DNA from: Chryseobacterium sp. JJR-5R
Lineage (GTDB): Bacteria > Bacteroidota > Bacteroidia > Flavobacteriales > Weeksellaceae
Direction of reading: 5' to 3'
Length of the DNA: 64,000 nt
Assembly: GCF_034047335.1 (NCBI RefSeq)
Contig: NZ_CP139137.1
Span: forward strand, 2,914,001-2,978,000
In this document: positions 27,223 to 35,956 of the stretch, piece after piece
How the letters are laid out: each line of letters opens with the position of its first letter
How positions within the stretch are numbered: position 1 is the stretch's first letter
Notes under the pieces: model-generated
What the model saw: the letters and a program-made list of their open reading frames with translations, nothing else
Told to the model about the DNA's origin: nothing
The model's database searches: none
Translations under genes and position numbers: made by a program

Positions 27223-28881
27223 ATGAACCCGGATTTTATGAAGACAAAAAACATTTTAAATATACTTTCAATCACCGTTTTTTCAATTGCATCAAATTAT
27301 TTAAATGCACAGGAAAAGAACTACGTTTCCGAAGTCTGGACCGCCGACCAGGGAAAAAATTACAGAAACCCTGTTCTGTATGCCGATTATTCTGATCCTG
27401 ACGCCATCCGTGTCGGTAACGATTATTATATGACGGCTTCAAGCTTCAACGAAGCTCCGGGACTGCCCGTTCTTCATTCAAAAGATATGGTCAGCTGGAA
27501 ACTGGTGAATTATGCCCTTCCGGATGTTCTTCCGAATGAACATTTTTCCACACCAAGAAGAGGTGACGGGGTTTGGGCACCGAGCATCCGATTCCACAAA
27601 GGTGAATTCTATATCTATTGGGGAGATCCCGATTTCGGAATTTACATGGTGAAAACCAAAGATCCGATGGGAGCCTGGGAAAAGCCTGTTCTGGTAATGG
27701 AAGGAAAAGGCCTGATCGATTCCTGCCCGTTCTGGGATGAAGACGGACAAGCCTATCTGGTTCATGGCTGGGCAGGCAGCCGTGCCGGCGTAAAAAGTAT
27801 TTTATCCATTAATAAAATGAATCCTGAAGGGACCAAAGTTCTGGATAAAGGCACGCATGTTTTCGATGGTCATGAGGCCCATCCTACGGTTGAAGGCCCT
27901 AAAATGTACAAGAGAAACGGTTACTATTATATTTTTGCCCCTGCCGGCGGTGTGGCAACAGGCTGGCAGCTGGTGTTGAGGTCAAAAGATATATACGGTC
28001 CTTACGAAGAAAAAGTGGTGCTGGAACAGGGCTCAACAAAAATCAACGGTCCGCATCAGGGAGCCTGGGTAGATACGCCTTCCGGTGAAGATTGGTTTTA
28101 CCATTTCCAGGATGTTGATGCAGGCGGAAGAATTGTTCACCTACAGCCGGTGAAATGGGAAAAAGACTGGCCGGTCATCGGAATCGATAACAATAAAAAC
28201 GGCATCGGGGAACCGGTACTAACCTATAAAAAACCAAATGTCGGACAGTCCTATCCTATTGTAACCCCTCCTGAAACAGATGAATTTGACGGTGAAAAAT
28301 TAGGTTTGCAATGGCAGTGGAGCGCCAATGAAAATATTGTCTGGTCATCCAAACTTCCCGGACAGAAATTTTTAAGATTATTTTCGATGAAAGTTCCTGA
28401 AGGCGAGAAAAACCTCTGGAACGTCCCGAATTTATTAACCCAGAAATTCCCGGCTCCGGTTTTTGCAGCTTCCACAAAGGTTAAATTGATACCAGAAGAT
28501 GCCAAAGAAGGAAAAACCGCAGGACTTTTGGTCATGGGATTGGATCATGAATCCATCGTCATTACCAATAAACCGGATGGATTTTATTTACAGTTAAGAA
28601 GAGCCGAAAAAGCAGATAAAGGCGGCGAAGAAAAGATTTTGTTTGAAACAAAATTAAAAGGGAACGAAGCCTATCTGAAAGTAAACGTGAACGAACCGAA
28701 TGGCTTGTGCCGGTTCAGCTACAGTGAAGACGGAAAAAATTTCACAAAAGTGGGCGAAGTCTTTCAGGCAAAACCCGGAAAATGGATCGGCGCTAAAGTG
28801 GGCTTATATTCTGTAAGCACACAAAAAGCAAACCGTGGCGGTTATGCGGATTTTGACTGGTTCAGAATTACTAAAAATTAA
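27223..28881 (+). CDS. GH43 family glycoside hydrolase with C-terminal beta-sandwich
   Basis: A 552-residue secreted protein; ATG at 27238 (MKTKNILNIL) is the likelier start of the signal peptide. The five-bladed propeller has the GH43 acids: YADYSDPDAI near the N-terminus (Asp58), GLIDSCPFWDEDG (Asp166) and HPTVEGPKMYKR (Glu224). Residues from about 340 form a concanavalin-like domain (DEFDGEKLGLQWQW to YADFDWF), usual in the xylosidase/arabinofuranosidase branch. In a pectin locus the likely targets are arabinan or galactan side chains of RG-I. The exact specificity is not determinable. Confidence 0.9.
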   Translation: MNPDFMKTKNILNILSITVFSIASNYLNAQEKNYVSEVWTADQGKNYRNPVLYADYSDPDAIRVGNDYYMTASSFNEAPGLPVLHSKDMVSWKLVNYALPDVLPNEHFSTPRRGDGVWAPSIRFHKGEFYIYWGDPDFGIYMVKTKDPMGAWEKPVLVMEGKGLIDSCPFWDEDGQAYLVHGWAGSRAGVKSILSINKMNPEGTKVLDKGTHVFDGHEAHPTVEGPKMYKRNGYYYIFAPAGGVATGWQLVLRSKDIYGPYEEKVVLEQGSTKINGPHQGAWVDTPSGEDWFYHFQDVDAGGRIVHLQPVKWEKDWPVIGIDNNKNGIGEPVLTYKKPNVGQSYPIVTPPETDEFDGEKLGLQWQWSANENIVWSSKLPGQKFLRLFSMKVPEGEKNLWNVPNLLTQKFPAPVFAASTKVKLIPEDAKEGKTAGLLVMGLDHESIVITNKPDGFYLQLRRAEKADKGGEEKILFETKLKGNEAYLKVNVNEPNGLCRFSYSEDGKNFTKVGEVFQAKPGKWIGAKVGLYSVSTQKANRGGYADFDWFRITKN

Positions 28882-28899
28882 CTTCTATTGAAAATCTGG

Positions 28900-28932
28900 A
28901 ACCCTGACAAGGTTTGAAAACCCGTCAGATTC
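28900..28932. repeat. Short palindromic repeat in the operon
   Basis: AACCCTGACAAGGTTT is followed by GAAAACCCGTCAGATT, an imperfect inverted repeat between the GH43 and acetylesterase genes. It is related to the element at 5681-5713. It may affect mRNA processing within the operon. Confidence 0.5.
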
Positions 28933-28938
28933 ATTAAA

Positions 28939-29808
28939 ATGGAGTATAATCCCTCATCATTAATGACAAAAAAATTACAGAAGACCGTTTTATTTTTATT
29001 CGCTGTTTGGCTGTTATCTGCCTGTCAGTCACAGAACAATGCTCAAAAGGCAGCGGCAAAACACAGTAAAAAAGTCACGCATATTTACCTTATCGGAGAT
29101 TCCACGATGGCGGATTATACCGGAGATTACGAGCCCGGAAAAGATTATATGAAAGTCCGCTATCCGATTACCGGTTGGGGACAGGTTTTCCAGCCGTTTT
29201 TTGTGAAAGACAGCCTGGCTTCTTTGAAGCCTGCGATTACAACAGATTATGTTGCGATTATCGACAGAGCGCACGGCGGAAGAAGTACCCGGACTTTTTT
29301 TCAGGAAGGGAGATGGCGGTATGTCTTTGAACATCTGCAGCCAGGCGATTATGTGATGATGCAGTTCGGGCATAACGACGGCTCCGAAAAACATACGGAA
29401 CGGTATGTAAATATTCAGGGATATAAAGAATTTTTACGGCTGTTTGTAACGCAGACCATACAAAAAGGAGGAAATCCCATCATCCTGACGCCGGTTGCCC
29501 GAAATTACCCTTGGAAAGACGGGAAACTGGAAAATGTGCATGGGGAATATGCACAGGCTCCCATTGATATAGCCAAAGAAATGAATGTCCCCTATATTGA
29601 TTTAAATACATCATCCATGGCATATTTTACCAAAAAAGGACAGGATTTCACAACAAACCATTACTTTATGAATTTCCCGGAGAATGTTTACGAAGCCTAT
29701 CCCAAGGGGCAAAAAGACAACACGCATTTTCAGCCGGAAGGTGCAAAAGCAGTAGCGTCACTTGTTTATCAGGAATTAAAAAAAATAATTAAAACTCAGA
29801 ACAAATAA
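28939..29808 (+). CDS. SGNH-type rhamnogalacturonan acetylesterase (CE12-like), lipoprotein
   Basis: Expected to remove acetyl groups from the rhamnogalacturonan backbone. It has 289 residues; ATG at 28963 (MTKKLQ) is a plausible alternative start. The lipobox is WLLSACQS (Cys29). SGNH blocks are IYLIGDSTMADY (Ser55), a block I glycine in the GWGQVF region, QFGHNDGSE (Asn146) and the C-terminal KDNTHFQPEG with the Asp-x-x-His pair. It runs into the GH28 gene with a 1-base gap. A second family member is at 33560-34297. Confidence 0.88.
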   Translation: MEYNPSSLMTKKLQKTVLFLFAVWLLSACQSQNNAQKAAAKHSKKVTHIYLIGDSTMADYTGDYEPGKDYMKVRYPITGWGQVFQPFFVKDSLASLKPAITTDYVAIIDRAHGGRSTRTFFQEGRWRYVFEHLQPGDYVMMQFGHNDGSEKHTERYVNIQGYKEFLRLFVTQTIQKGGNPIILTPVARNYPWKDGKLENVHGEYAQAPIDIAKEMNVPYIDLNTSSMAYFTKKGQDFTTNHYFMNFPENVYEAYPKGQKDNTHFQPEGAKAVASLVYQELKKIIKTQNK

Positions 29809-29809
29809 A

Positions 29810-31477
29810 ATGAAAAAGTCTCTTACCATAATAGGTTTAGCAGCAGCGATGATGTTTTCGGGGCAGCTGTATGCCCAGAACCTGGATATTTATAAAAACA
29901 TTGAGTTTAAAATGCCTCAGGTCACTGAAACTTCTTTTGCAGCCAATACCGTTTCCATCACACAATATGGCGGTGTGGCAGGCGGAAACATAAAAAATAC
30001 GGCGGCCTTCAAAAAAGCAATTGAAGACCTTTCCAAAAAAGGAGGCGGAAAACTGGTCGTTCCGAGAGGAATGTGGCTTACAGGCCCGATCGAGTTGAAA
30101 AGCAACATCAATCTTCATGTGGAAGAAGGGGCTTTTATCGTTTTCAGTAAGGACAAAAATGATTATCCTCTGGTGGATGTCAGTTTTGAAGGATTAAATA
30201 CCATCCGTTGCCAGTCTCCGATCTCAGCAAAAAATGCAACCAATATTGCCATTACCGGAAAAGGCGTCATCGACGGAAGCGGTGATGCGTGGAGAGCCAT
30301 CAAAAAAAGCAAGGTTTCAGAATCTGAATGGAAGGAAATCGTAAAATCCGGCGGCATTGTATCTGCCGATGGTAAGAATTGGTATCCTTCCGAAAGCTAT
30401 AAAAAGGGATTTGAAAGCAGTTCCAGCTTCAATGTTCCTGATAAAATTTCTAAAGAAGAACTGACGACAGTTAAAGATTTCCTCCGTCCGGTAATGGTAA
30501 GCCTCGTAGGTTGCAACCAAGTATTGCTGGATGGCCCGACTTTCCAGAATTCACCGGCCTGGAACCTTCACCCGCTGATGTGTACAAATGTCATCTTAAG
30601 AAATCTGACAGTCAGAAATCCCTGGTTTTCACAAAACGGCGATGGCGTAGACCTGGAATCCTGTAAAAATGTGTTGATTTATGACAATACGTTCGATGTA
30701 GGTGACGATGCCATCTGTATTAAATCCGGAAAAGATAAAGACGGCAGAAAAAGAAATATGCCTACTGAGAATGTCATCATCAAAAACAATGTGGTGTATC
30801 ACGGCCACGGAGGCTTTGTCATCGGAAGCGAAATGTCCGGAGGAGCGAGAAACATTCATGTTTCAGACTGTACTTTTATCGGAACGGATATCGGGCTCCG
30901 TTTCAAGACCACCCGTGGAAGAGGCGGAATTGTTGAAAATATCTACATTAAAAATATTGATATGATCAACATCCCGACACAGGTTATCGGATTTAACATG
31001 TTCTATGAAGGAGCATCTCCGGTTCTGGAAGACGGACAGAAACAGGAAGGGAACAAAGCTCCTGAAAAAGTATATCCTGTAACCGAGGAAACTCCGGTTT
31101 TCAGAAATATTTTCTTTAAAAACATCAATGCCGTTAATTCTTATGAGGCAATCACCTTATTCGGTCTGGCAGAAATGAACCTTAAAAATATTGTGATTGA
31201 AGATTCTCAGTTTGACACCAAAAAAGCAATGACCATTGTTGATGCAGATGGAATCCAACTGAAAAATGTAAAGCTGAAATATACTGAGGGAACAGGAGCA
31301 ACGGTTTACAACAGCAAAAACATCAACCTTTCAACGGTAAAATTTGAATCTGCAAACAAGCCGTCCGTTAAGGTATTAGGAAATAAAACGGGAACCGTTT
31401 TGCTGCCGAAAGAAATTACGTCTGATAAAAGCGCGCTTTCTATCGGTGCAGAAGTTGCTAAAAATGCAGTTAAATAA
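29810..31477 (+). CDS. GH28 polygalacturonase/rhamnogalacturonase
   Basis: A secreted right-handed beta-helix hydrolase of 555 residues with a signal peptide ending at QLYAQ. The GH28 signature residues are intact: Asn276-Gly-Asp278 in QNGDGVDLES, Asp299-Asp300 in FDVGDDAICIKSG, His333 in YHGHGGFVIGSE, and Arg364/Lys366 in LRFKTTRGRGG. An insertion of about 60 residues (160-225) precedes the active site. Substrate could be homogalacturonan ends or the RG-I backbone. Neighbouring acetylesterases favour RG-I, but this is inference. Confidence 0.93.
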   Translation: MKKSLTIIGLAAAMMFSGQLYAQNLDIYKNIEFKMPQVTETSFAANTVSITQYGGVAGGNIKNTAAFKKAIEDLSKKGGGKLVVPRGMWLTGPIELKSNINLHVEEGAFIVFSKDKNDYPLVDVSFEGLNTIRCQSPISAKNATNIAITGKGVIDGSGDAWRAIKKSKVSESEWKEIVKSGGIVSADGKNWYPSESYKKGFESSSSFNVPDKISKEELTTVKDFLRPVMVSLVGCNQVLLDGPTFQNSPAWNLHPLMCTNVILRNLTVRNPWFSQNGDGVDLESCKNVLIYDNTFDVGDDAICIKSGKDKDGRKRNMPTENVIIKNNVVYHGHGGFVIGSEMSGGARNIHVSDCTFIGTDIGLRFKTTRGRGGIVENIYIKNIDMINIPTQVIGFNMFYEGASPVLEDGQKQEGNKAPEKVYPVTEETPVFRNIFFKNINAVNSYEAITLFGLAEMNLKNIVIEDSQFDTKKAMTIVDADGIQLKNVKLKYTEGTGATVYNSKNINLSTVKFESANKPSVKVLGNKTGTVLLPKEITSDKSALSIGAEVAKNAVK

Positions 31478-31492
31478 TAATTCCGTAAACGA

Positions 31493-32401
31493 ATGATTTT
31501 TAACATAAAACATACTTATATTTCTATTTTTTTTATGGGGACTATGGCATTCGGACAGGTAAACCGGCCGAATGCCACTCCTTATACAAATGAAGCGACA
31601 TATGAGAAACTAAAGAAAAAACATCCTTTTATCACTCCGATAAACCGGCCGGTCCCGCAAAACATCGGGATTGATAAAAATGTGGAATATACCAACGTTA
31701 ACGGACTCTCATTAAGATCGGATGTATATTATCCCAGTGACCGATCAAAAAAATATCCGGGAATTGCCATGGTTCACGGAGGCGGCTGGATTTCGGGAAG
31801 CAGGGAAAATGAGAAGTTTATGGCGATGGAACTGGCTTCAAAAGGCTACGTTGCCATTGCGGTCGGTTACCGGCTGGCTGATGCTGCAGAATATCCTGCC
31901 GGAGTCGAAGATGTTGAAACTGCTGTTAAGTGGTTAAGGAAAAACCACAAAAAATATTCGCTGGATAAAAGGAAAATCGCTGTTTTGGGCGAGTCTGCGG
32001 GAGCCCAGATGGCAACTTTGGTGGGTGTGAAGAAAAGGAATAAAATTCAGGTCATCGTTAATGTAGACGGTATTGTTTCATTTATCCATCCCGAAGCCGA
32101 AGAAAGCACGTATGCTGCCTATTGGCTGGGCGGCGACAGAACAGTCAACCTAAAAAACTGGACGGAAGCTTCACCGCTGGAATATGTGGATAAGCATACG
32201 CCTCCTACCCTTTTCATCAACAGTTCCCAGCCCCGTTTCCATGCCGGAAGAGATGATATGATGAAAAAACTGAAGAGCTATAATATCCCGACGGAGTTTC
32301 ATGAAATCAAAGATACCCCGCACTCATTCTGGTCTGCGGAACCCTGGTTCACAGAAACACTGAATTATACGGTGGATTTTTTAGATAAGGTTTTGAAATA
32401 A
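31493..32401 (+). CDS. Secreted alpha/beta-hydrolase esterase (HSL/BD-FAE-like)
   Basis: A 302-residue protein with an N-terminal signal peptide (cut near MAFGQ). The alpha/beta-hydrolase core has the oxyanion motif VHGGGWISGS (HGGGW at 95-99), the nucleophile elbow LGESAGAQM (Ser168) and a late histidine in KDTPHSFWS. This fits small carbohydrate esterases and lipase-like enzymes. In this operon, deacetylation or feruloyl removal from pectin is likely. No CE family can be assigned with confidence. It lies 15 bp after the GH28 gene. Confidence 0.85.
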   Translation: MIFNIKHTYISIFFMGTMAFGQVNRPNATPYTNEATYEKLKKKHPFITPINRPVPQNIGIDKNVEYTNVNGLSLRSDVYYPSDRSKKYPGIAMVHGGGWISGSRENEKFMAMELASKGYVAIAVGYRLADAAEYPAGVEDVETAVKWLRKNHKKYSLDKRKIAVLGESAGAQMATLVGVKKRNKIQVIVNVDGIVSFIHPEAEESTYAAYWLGGDRTVNLKNWTEASPLEYVDKHTPPTLFINSSQPRFHAGRDDMMKKLKSYNIPTEFHEIKDTPHSFWSAEPWFTETLNYTVDFLDKVLK

Positions 32402-32427
32402 ACTCAAGACTAAGACTGAGGCTAAGG

Positions 32428-32456
32428 TTAAGTTTAAGTTTAAGTTTAAGTTTAAG
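32428..32456 (+). repeat. Hexanucleotide tandem repeat
   Basis: Four uninterrupted copies of AAGTTT (32430-32453) plus a partial one, preceded by degenerate versions (AAGACT, AAGGTT) from about 32405. It lies in the 74-bp gap before the second pectinesterase. Such a tract can change copy number by slippage and so alter spacing to the next gene. Confidence 0.7.
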
Positions 32457-32475
32457 ATCAAATTAAAGCATTTTT

Positions 32476-33453
32476 ATGAGAAAAATATTTTTAATTCTCT
32501 TCATTTCGGTTGCTCAGTTTCTGTTTGCAGGAAATAATCCCTACATAAAAATTACCGTGGCCAAAGACGGAAGCGGTGATTTTACATCGGTTCAGAAAGC
32601 AATCAATTCAGTACGGGATTTAGGTCCGGCGGAAGCATTGATTTCCATTAAATCAGGCACGTATAATGAAAAAGTAGTCATCCCTTCTTCAAAACATAAA
32701 ATTACCTTAGAAGGCGAAAATAAAGACAACACCATTATCACCAACAATGATTTTTCAGGGAAATTAAATGCGTTTAATGAAAAAATGACGACCTTCAATT
32801 CTTACACGGTATTGGTGATGGGCGATGATATTAAAATCAGCAATCTGACCATTCAAAATGGTTCGTGCAACGAAGGCCAGGCGGTTTCTCTCCACGTAGA
32901 AGGCGACCGTTTTATGATTAAAAATTCAAAGATCCTCGGATGTCAGGATACAGTATATTCAGCAACCAGCCACAGCAGGCAGTATTTTGAAAACTGCTAT
33001 ATTGAAGGAACAACCGATTTTATCTTCGGGCAGGCAACGGTTGTCTTTAAAAGCTGTACAATCAAAAGCTTAGCCGATTCTTACATTACCGCAGCGGCAA
33101 CCGAAGCCGACAAAAAGTATGGTTTTGTTTTTTTTGACTGTAAACTTATTGCCAAAGAGGGCATTACAAAAGTTTATTTGGGAAGACCCTGGAGGCCTTA
33201 CGCCAAAACCGTGTTCATCAACACCGAAATAGGAAAACATATCCTTCCTGAAGGCTGGAATCCATGGAAAGGCGACAAAATGTTCCCTGATAAGGAAAAA
33301 ACCGCTTATTACGCAGAATCCGGAAGCAAAGGGGATGGCGGAAATATTTCAAAACGGGTAAGCTGGTCACACCAGCTTACAAAAAAAGAACTGAAAAATT
33401 ATACCATCGGTAAAATTTTTGCTGACTGGAACCCTGTTAACAGCAATAAATAA
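32476..33453 (+). CDS. Second pectinesterase, carbohydrate esterase family 8
   Basis: A 325-residue CE8 protein with a signal peptide ending near LFAGN. The active-site residues are Gln135 (NEGQAVSLH), Asp158 (LGCQDTVYS), Asp181 (IEGTTDFIFGQ), and Arg237/Trp239 (YLGRPWRPYAK). It shares its plan with the CE8 protein at 22389 but differs in loops (SATSHSRQY), so it may prefer a different methylation pattern, chain length or location. It lies in the same long operon. Confidence 0.94.
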   Translation: MRKIFLILFISVAQFLFAGNNPYIKITVAKDGSGDFTSVQKAINSVRDLGPAEALISIKSGTYNEKVVIPSSKHKITLEGENKDNTIITNNDFSGKLNAFNEKMTTFNSYTVLVMGDDIKISNLTIQNGSCNEGQAVSLHVEGDRFMIKNSKILGCQDTVYSATSHSRQYFENCYIEGTTDFIFGQATVVFKSCTIKSLADSYITAAATEADKKYGFVFFDCKLIAKEGITKVYLGRPWRPYAKTVFINTEIGKHILPEGWNPWKGDKMFPDKEKTAYYAESGSKGDGGNISKRVSWSHQLTKKELKNYTIGKIFADWNPVNSNK

Positions 33454-33559
33454 GCAGCCGGTAGCGGGTGACTTGATTTCGATCACAGTTAAACCGATGC
33501 GAGCAAAGAAGCATTAAGAAAACCAAAGCTTCAAAGAACTAATAAAAATCAAATTTACA

Positions 33560-34297
33560 ATGAACAGAAAATTAACCGTACTGTTTTTATTTTTATCAAT
33601 AATCATAGGTGCACAAAAAAAGCCTACCCTGTTTTTGATCGGTGATTCTACCATGTCGAATAAAGAAAATCCGGATAAGAATCCTGAACATGGCTGGGGG
33701 CAGGTATTGCCGCAGTTTATGACTTCAGGTATAGAAATTCAGAATCATGCCATGAACGGGAGAAGCTCAAAAAGTTTCAGAACGGAAGGAAGATGGGACA
33801 AAGTGGAAAAACAGTTGAAAAAAGGGGATTTCGTGATTATTCAGTTTGGCCACAACGACCAGAAACTGAAAGATTCTACAAAATTTACCAACCCTTATAC
33901 GCAATACAGGGCCAATCTGGAAAGATATGTGAATGAAGCAAGGGCAAAAGGGGCAACGCCCATTCTGATGACTTCAATTACCAGGAGAAACTTTAATGAA
34001 AACGGTGTCCTTATTGATACCCATAAAGAATATCCGCTGGTCGTAAGAATGGTTGCCGATGACCTAAAAGTCCCTTTTGTGGATATGCAGCTGCTGACTG
34101 AACAGATGGAAATTGCTTACGGCCCGGAAAAATCAAAAATGCTGCATCTTTACTTTAAGGCAGGGGAAAACCCGTATTATTCCAAGGACAAGGCAGATGA
34201 TACCCATTTGTCTAAACTCGGAGCAGAAACGGTTGCAAAACTGGCTTTAAAAGATCTCAAAACCCTTAAAACAGGATTAGAGAAATATATTAAATAA
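33560..34297 (+). CDS. Rhamnogalacturonan acetylesterase-like SGNH hydrolase (CE12-like)
   Basis: A 245-residue secreted protein (signal peptide to IIGAQ). Blocks seen: LFLIGDSTMSNK (Ser30), the EHGWGQVLPQF glycine block, MNGRSSKSFRTEGRW, QFGHNDQKL (Asn99) and KADDTHLSKLG with the catalytic Asp/His pair. It closely fits RgaE/YxiM-type rhamnogalacturonan acetylesterases. It lacks the lipobox of the paralogue at 28939, suggesting a free periplasmic or secreted enzyme. Confidence 0.9.
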   Translation: MNRKLTVLFLFLSIIIGAQKKPTLFLIGDSTMSNKENPDKNPEHGWGQVLPQFMTSGIEIQNHAMNGRSSKSFRTEGRWDKVEKQLKKGDFVIIQFGHNDQKLKDSTKFTNPYTQYRANLERYVNEARAKGATPILMTSITRRNFNENGVLIDTHKEYPLVVRMVADDLKVPFVDMQLLTEQMEIAYGPEKSKMLHLYFKAGENPYYSKDKADDTHLSKLGAETVAKLALKDLKTLKTGLEKYIK

Positions 34298-34430
34298 GAA
34301 TTCTATAGATTCCAACAGACCATACGAAATCTTCATGGATTCAAAAAGATCTGTGCAATTTGCAGGAGAATAAATCTCGCAAAGCGGCGGCGGAAGCTAC
34401 CGTCACAATCAAATTTAATTAAATAAAAAT

Positions 34431-34772
34431 ATGAATTTCAAAAAAGAACCGTTCTTCGACGGCAATTCCGAATGGGAAGATTTAGGAGGCGGAGTATCAA
34501 GACAATTTGTAGGGTACAACTCACAGGTAATGATGGTAATCGTGAAATTTGAGAAAGATGCCATCGGAGCCCTGCATCAGCATTTCCATTCGCAGATCAC
34601 CTATGTTGCTTCAGGAAAATTTGAAGTGACTGTTGATGGTGAAGTTAAAATACTTCAGCAGGGCGACGGATTTTTTGCCCAGCCTAATATTTTCCATGGT
34701 GTAAAATGTCTGGAAGAAGGACAGCTGATTGATGCATTCACACCGGTTAGAGAAGATTTTCTTAAGGATTGA
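34431..34772 (+). CDS. kdgF: KdgF-like cupin, unsaturated uronate linearising protein
   Basis: A 113-residue single-domain cupin. The metal ligands of KdgF proteins are recognisable: His49, His51 and Gln55 in LHQHFHSQITYV, and His89 in QPNIFHGVKC. KdgF speeds conversion of 4,5-unsaturated galacturonate to the linear keto form (DKI), which KduI takes up. There is no signal peptide, so it acts in the cytosol, unlike its secreted neighbours. Its place among lyase, GH105 and Kdu genes supports the role over other small cupins. It completes the unsaturated-uronate pathway in this window. Confidence 0.88.
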   Translation: MNFKKEPFFDGNSEWEDLGGGVSRQFVGYNSQVMMVIVKFEKDAIGALHQHFHSQITYVASGKFEVTVDGEVKILQQGDGFFAQPNIFHGVKCLEEGQLIDAFTPVREDFLKD

Positions 34773-34853
34773 TCTCTTTCTCCTGCTAAACTTAATGTCC
34801 TGACCTGACAGGTCGGGCAAATATCCCTACAGTAATTAAAAAATCAACAGGCC

Positions 34854-35753
34854 ATGCGGAAATCTGTCTTCATTTTAATAATTTTTATTTTCACTCAATT
34901 TTCGGCTCAGGAAAAAATCCTTGTCTGGCCAAAAGGCGAAATGCCGAATTCAAAAGGATTATCCTTAAAAACCGAAGAAAAAGACGGCCGGATTGTACAG
35001 ATAAAAGAAACCGAACTTTTTGCTTTTTTACCTCCCAAAGAAGACAGAAAACAGATGTCGGTCATCATCATTCCCGGTGGCGGATATTATAAGCTCACTT
35101 ATGATCTGAACGGTTTCCAGATTGCAAAATGGTTCAATACCTTAGGGATTTCTGCTTTCGTTTTGAATTACAGGCTGCCGATTTCCCCTGATGTCAAGCA
35201 AAGGGAACTGGCTCCGCTACAGGACATCCAGGCGGCTGTAAAATACATCAGAAAAAATGCCGGGCAGTATGGCATTTCGCCCGAGCAGGTCGGCGTAATC
35301 GGAACTTCCGCAGGCGGGCATCTGGCTGCCATGGCAAGCAATATCCCTACAGACTATACCGGCCTAAAAGGCGATTGGGCAACCATTCCTACTATTCCGG
35401 ATTTTGCGATTCTGGTCTCTCCGGTGATCGATCTTGGGGAATTTGCGCATGTGGGAAGCCGCAACAGCCTGCTGGGTGAAAATGCCTCCCCGGAAAAAAT
35501 CAAAGAATATTCCATGCAGAACCGGGTGACGGAGAAAACACCGCCTACCCTTCTGGTTCATGCACAAAATGATAAAACGGTCCCCGTGATGAACAGCATC
35601 CTTTATTATCAGGCCATGACAGAAAACAAAGTAAAAGGAGCCTTATTTATTTTCCCTGAAGGAGAACATAAGATCGGAATCATGAATAAAACCGGACTTA
35701 CAGACCACTGGAAAACATTATGTTCAGACTGGCTGAAAACAATAATTAAATAA
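34854..35753 (+). CDS. Secreted alpha/beta-hydrolase esterase
   Basis: A 299-residue protein with a signal peptide ending near QFSAQ. The oxyanion region is IIIPGGGYYKL (glycines 75-77), the nucleophile elbow is VIGTSAGGHLAAM (Ser152), and the acid and base are in VHAQNDKTVPV and FPEGEHKIG. This is the acetyl-xylan-esterase-like branch often annotated as a lipase or esterase in polysaccharide loci. It probably deacetylates pectic oligosaccharides. It is clearly different from the esterase at 31493. Confidence 0.84.
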   Translation: MRKSVFILIIFIFTQFSAQEKILVWPKGEMPNSKGLSLKTEEKDGRIVQIKETELFAFLPPKEDRKQMSVIIIPGGGYYKLTYDLNGFQIAKWFNTLGISAFVLNYRLPISPDVKQRELAPLQDIQAAVKYIRKNAGQYGISPEQVGVIGTSAGGHLAAMASNIPTDYTGLKGDWATIPTIPDFAILVSPVIDLGEFAHVGSRNSLLGENASPEKIKEYSMQNRVTEKTPPTLLVHAQNDKTVPVMNSILYYQAMTENKVKGALFIFPEGEHKIGIMNKTGLTDHWKTLCSDWLKTIIK

Positions 35754-35796
35754 AATAATAATTCTGAATTGGGTTAAAAAATGTTGATGTAACAGC

Positions 35797-35902
35797 GTCA
35801 CTTCGAGTAGATTTTTGAAAAAAATCGTATCGAGAAGTTGAGTTTAAGCAAACTTCTCGATACATTTTTCCTTTTTTCATAATGAAAAACACTCGAAGTG
35901 AC
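35797..35902. repeat. 106-bp nested palindromic repeat
   Basis: The outer arms are GTCACTTCGAGT (35797-35808) and ACTCGAAGTGAC (35891-35902), a perfect 12-base inverted repeat. Inside is a second one, GTATCGAGAAGTT (35827-35839) with AACTTCTCGATAC (35851-35863). It has no coding content. It looks like an interspersed non-autonomous element and lies between two operon genes, where it could act as an RNA hairpin. Confidence 0.75.
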
Positions 35903-35956
35903 AGCAGTTTTCATATCATAATTTCAGGATAATATTTCACTTTTAAAAAAATAAAA

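Noticed and set aside
32405..32456. CRISPR-like direct repeats
   Set aside because: The hexamers are contiguous with no spacers, and no cas gene is present anywhere in the window.
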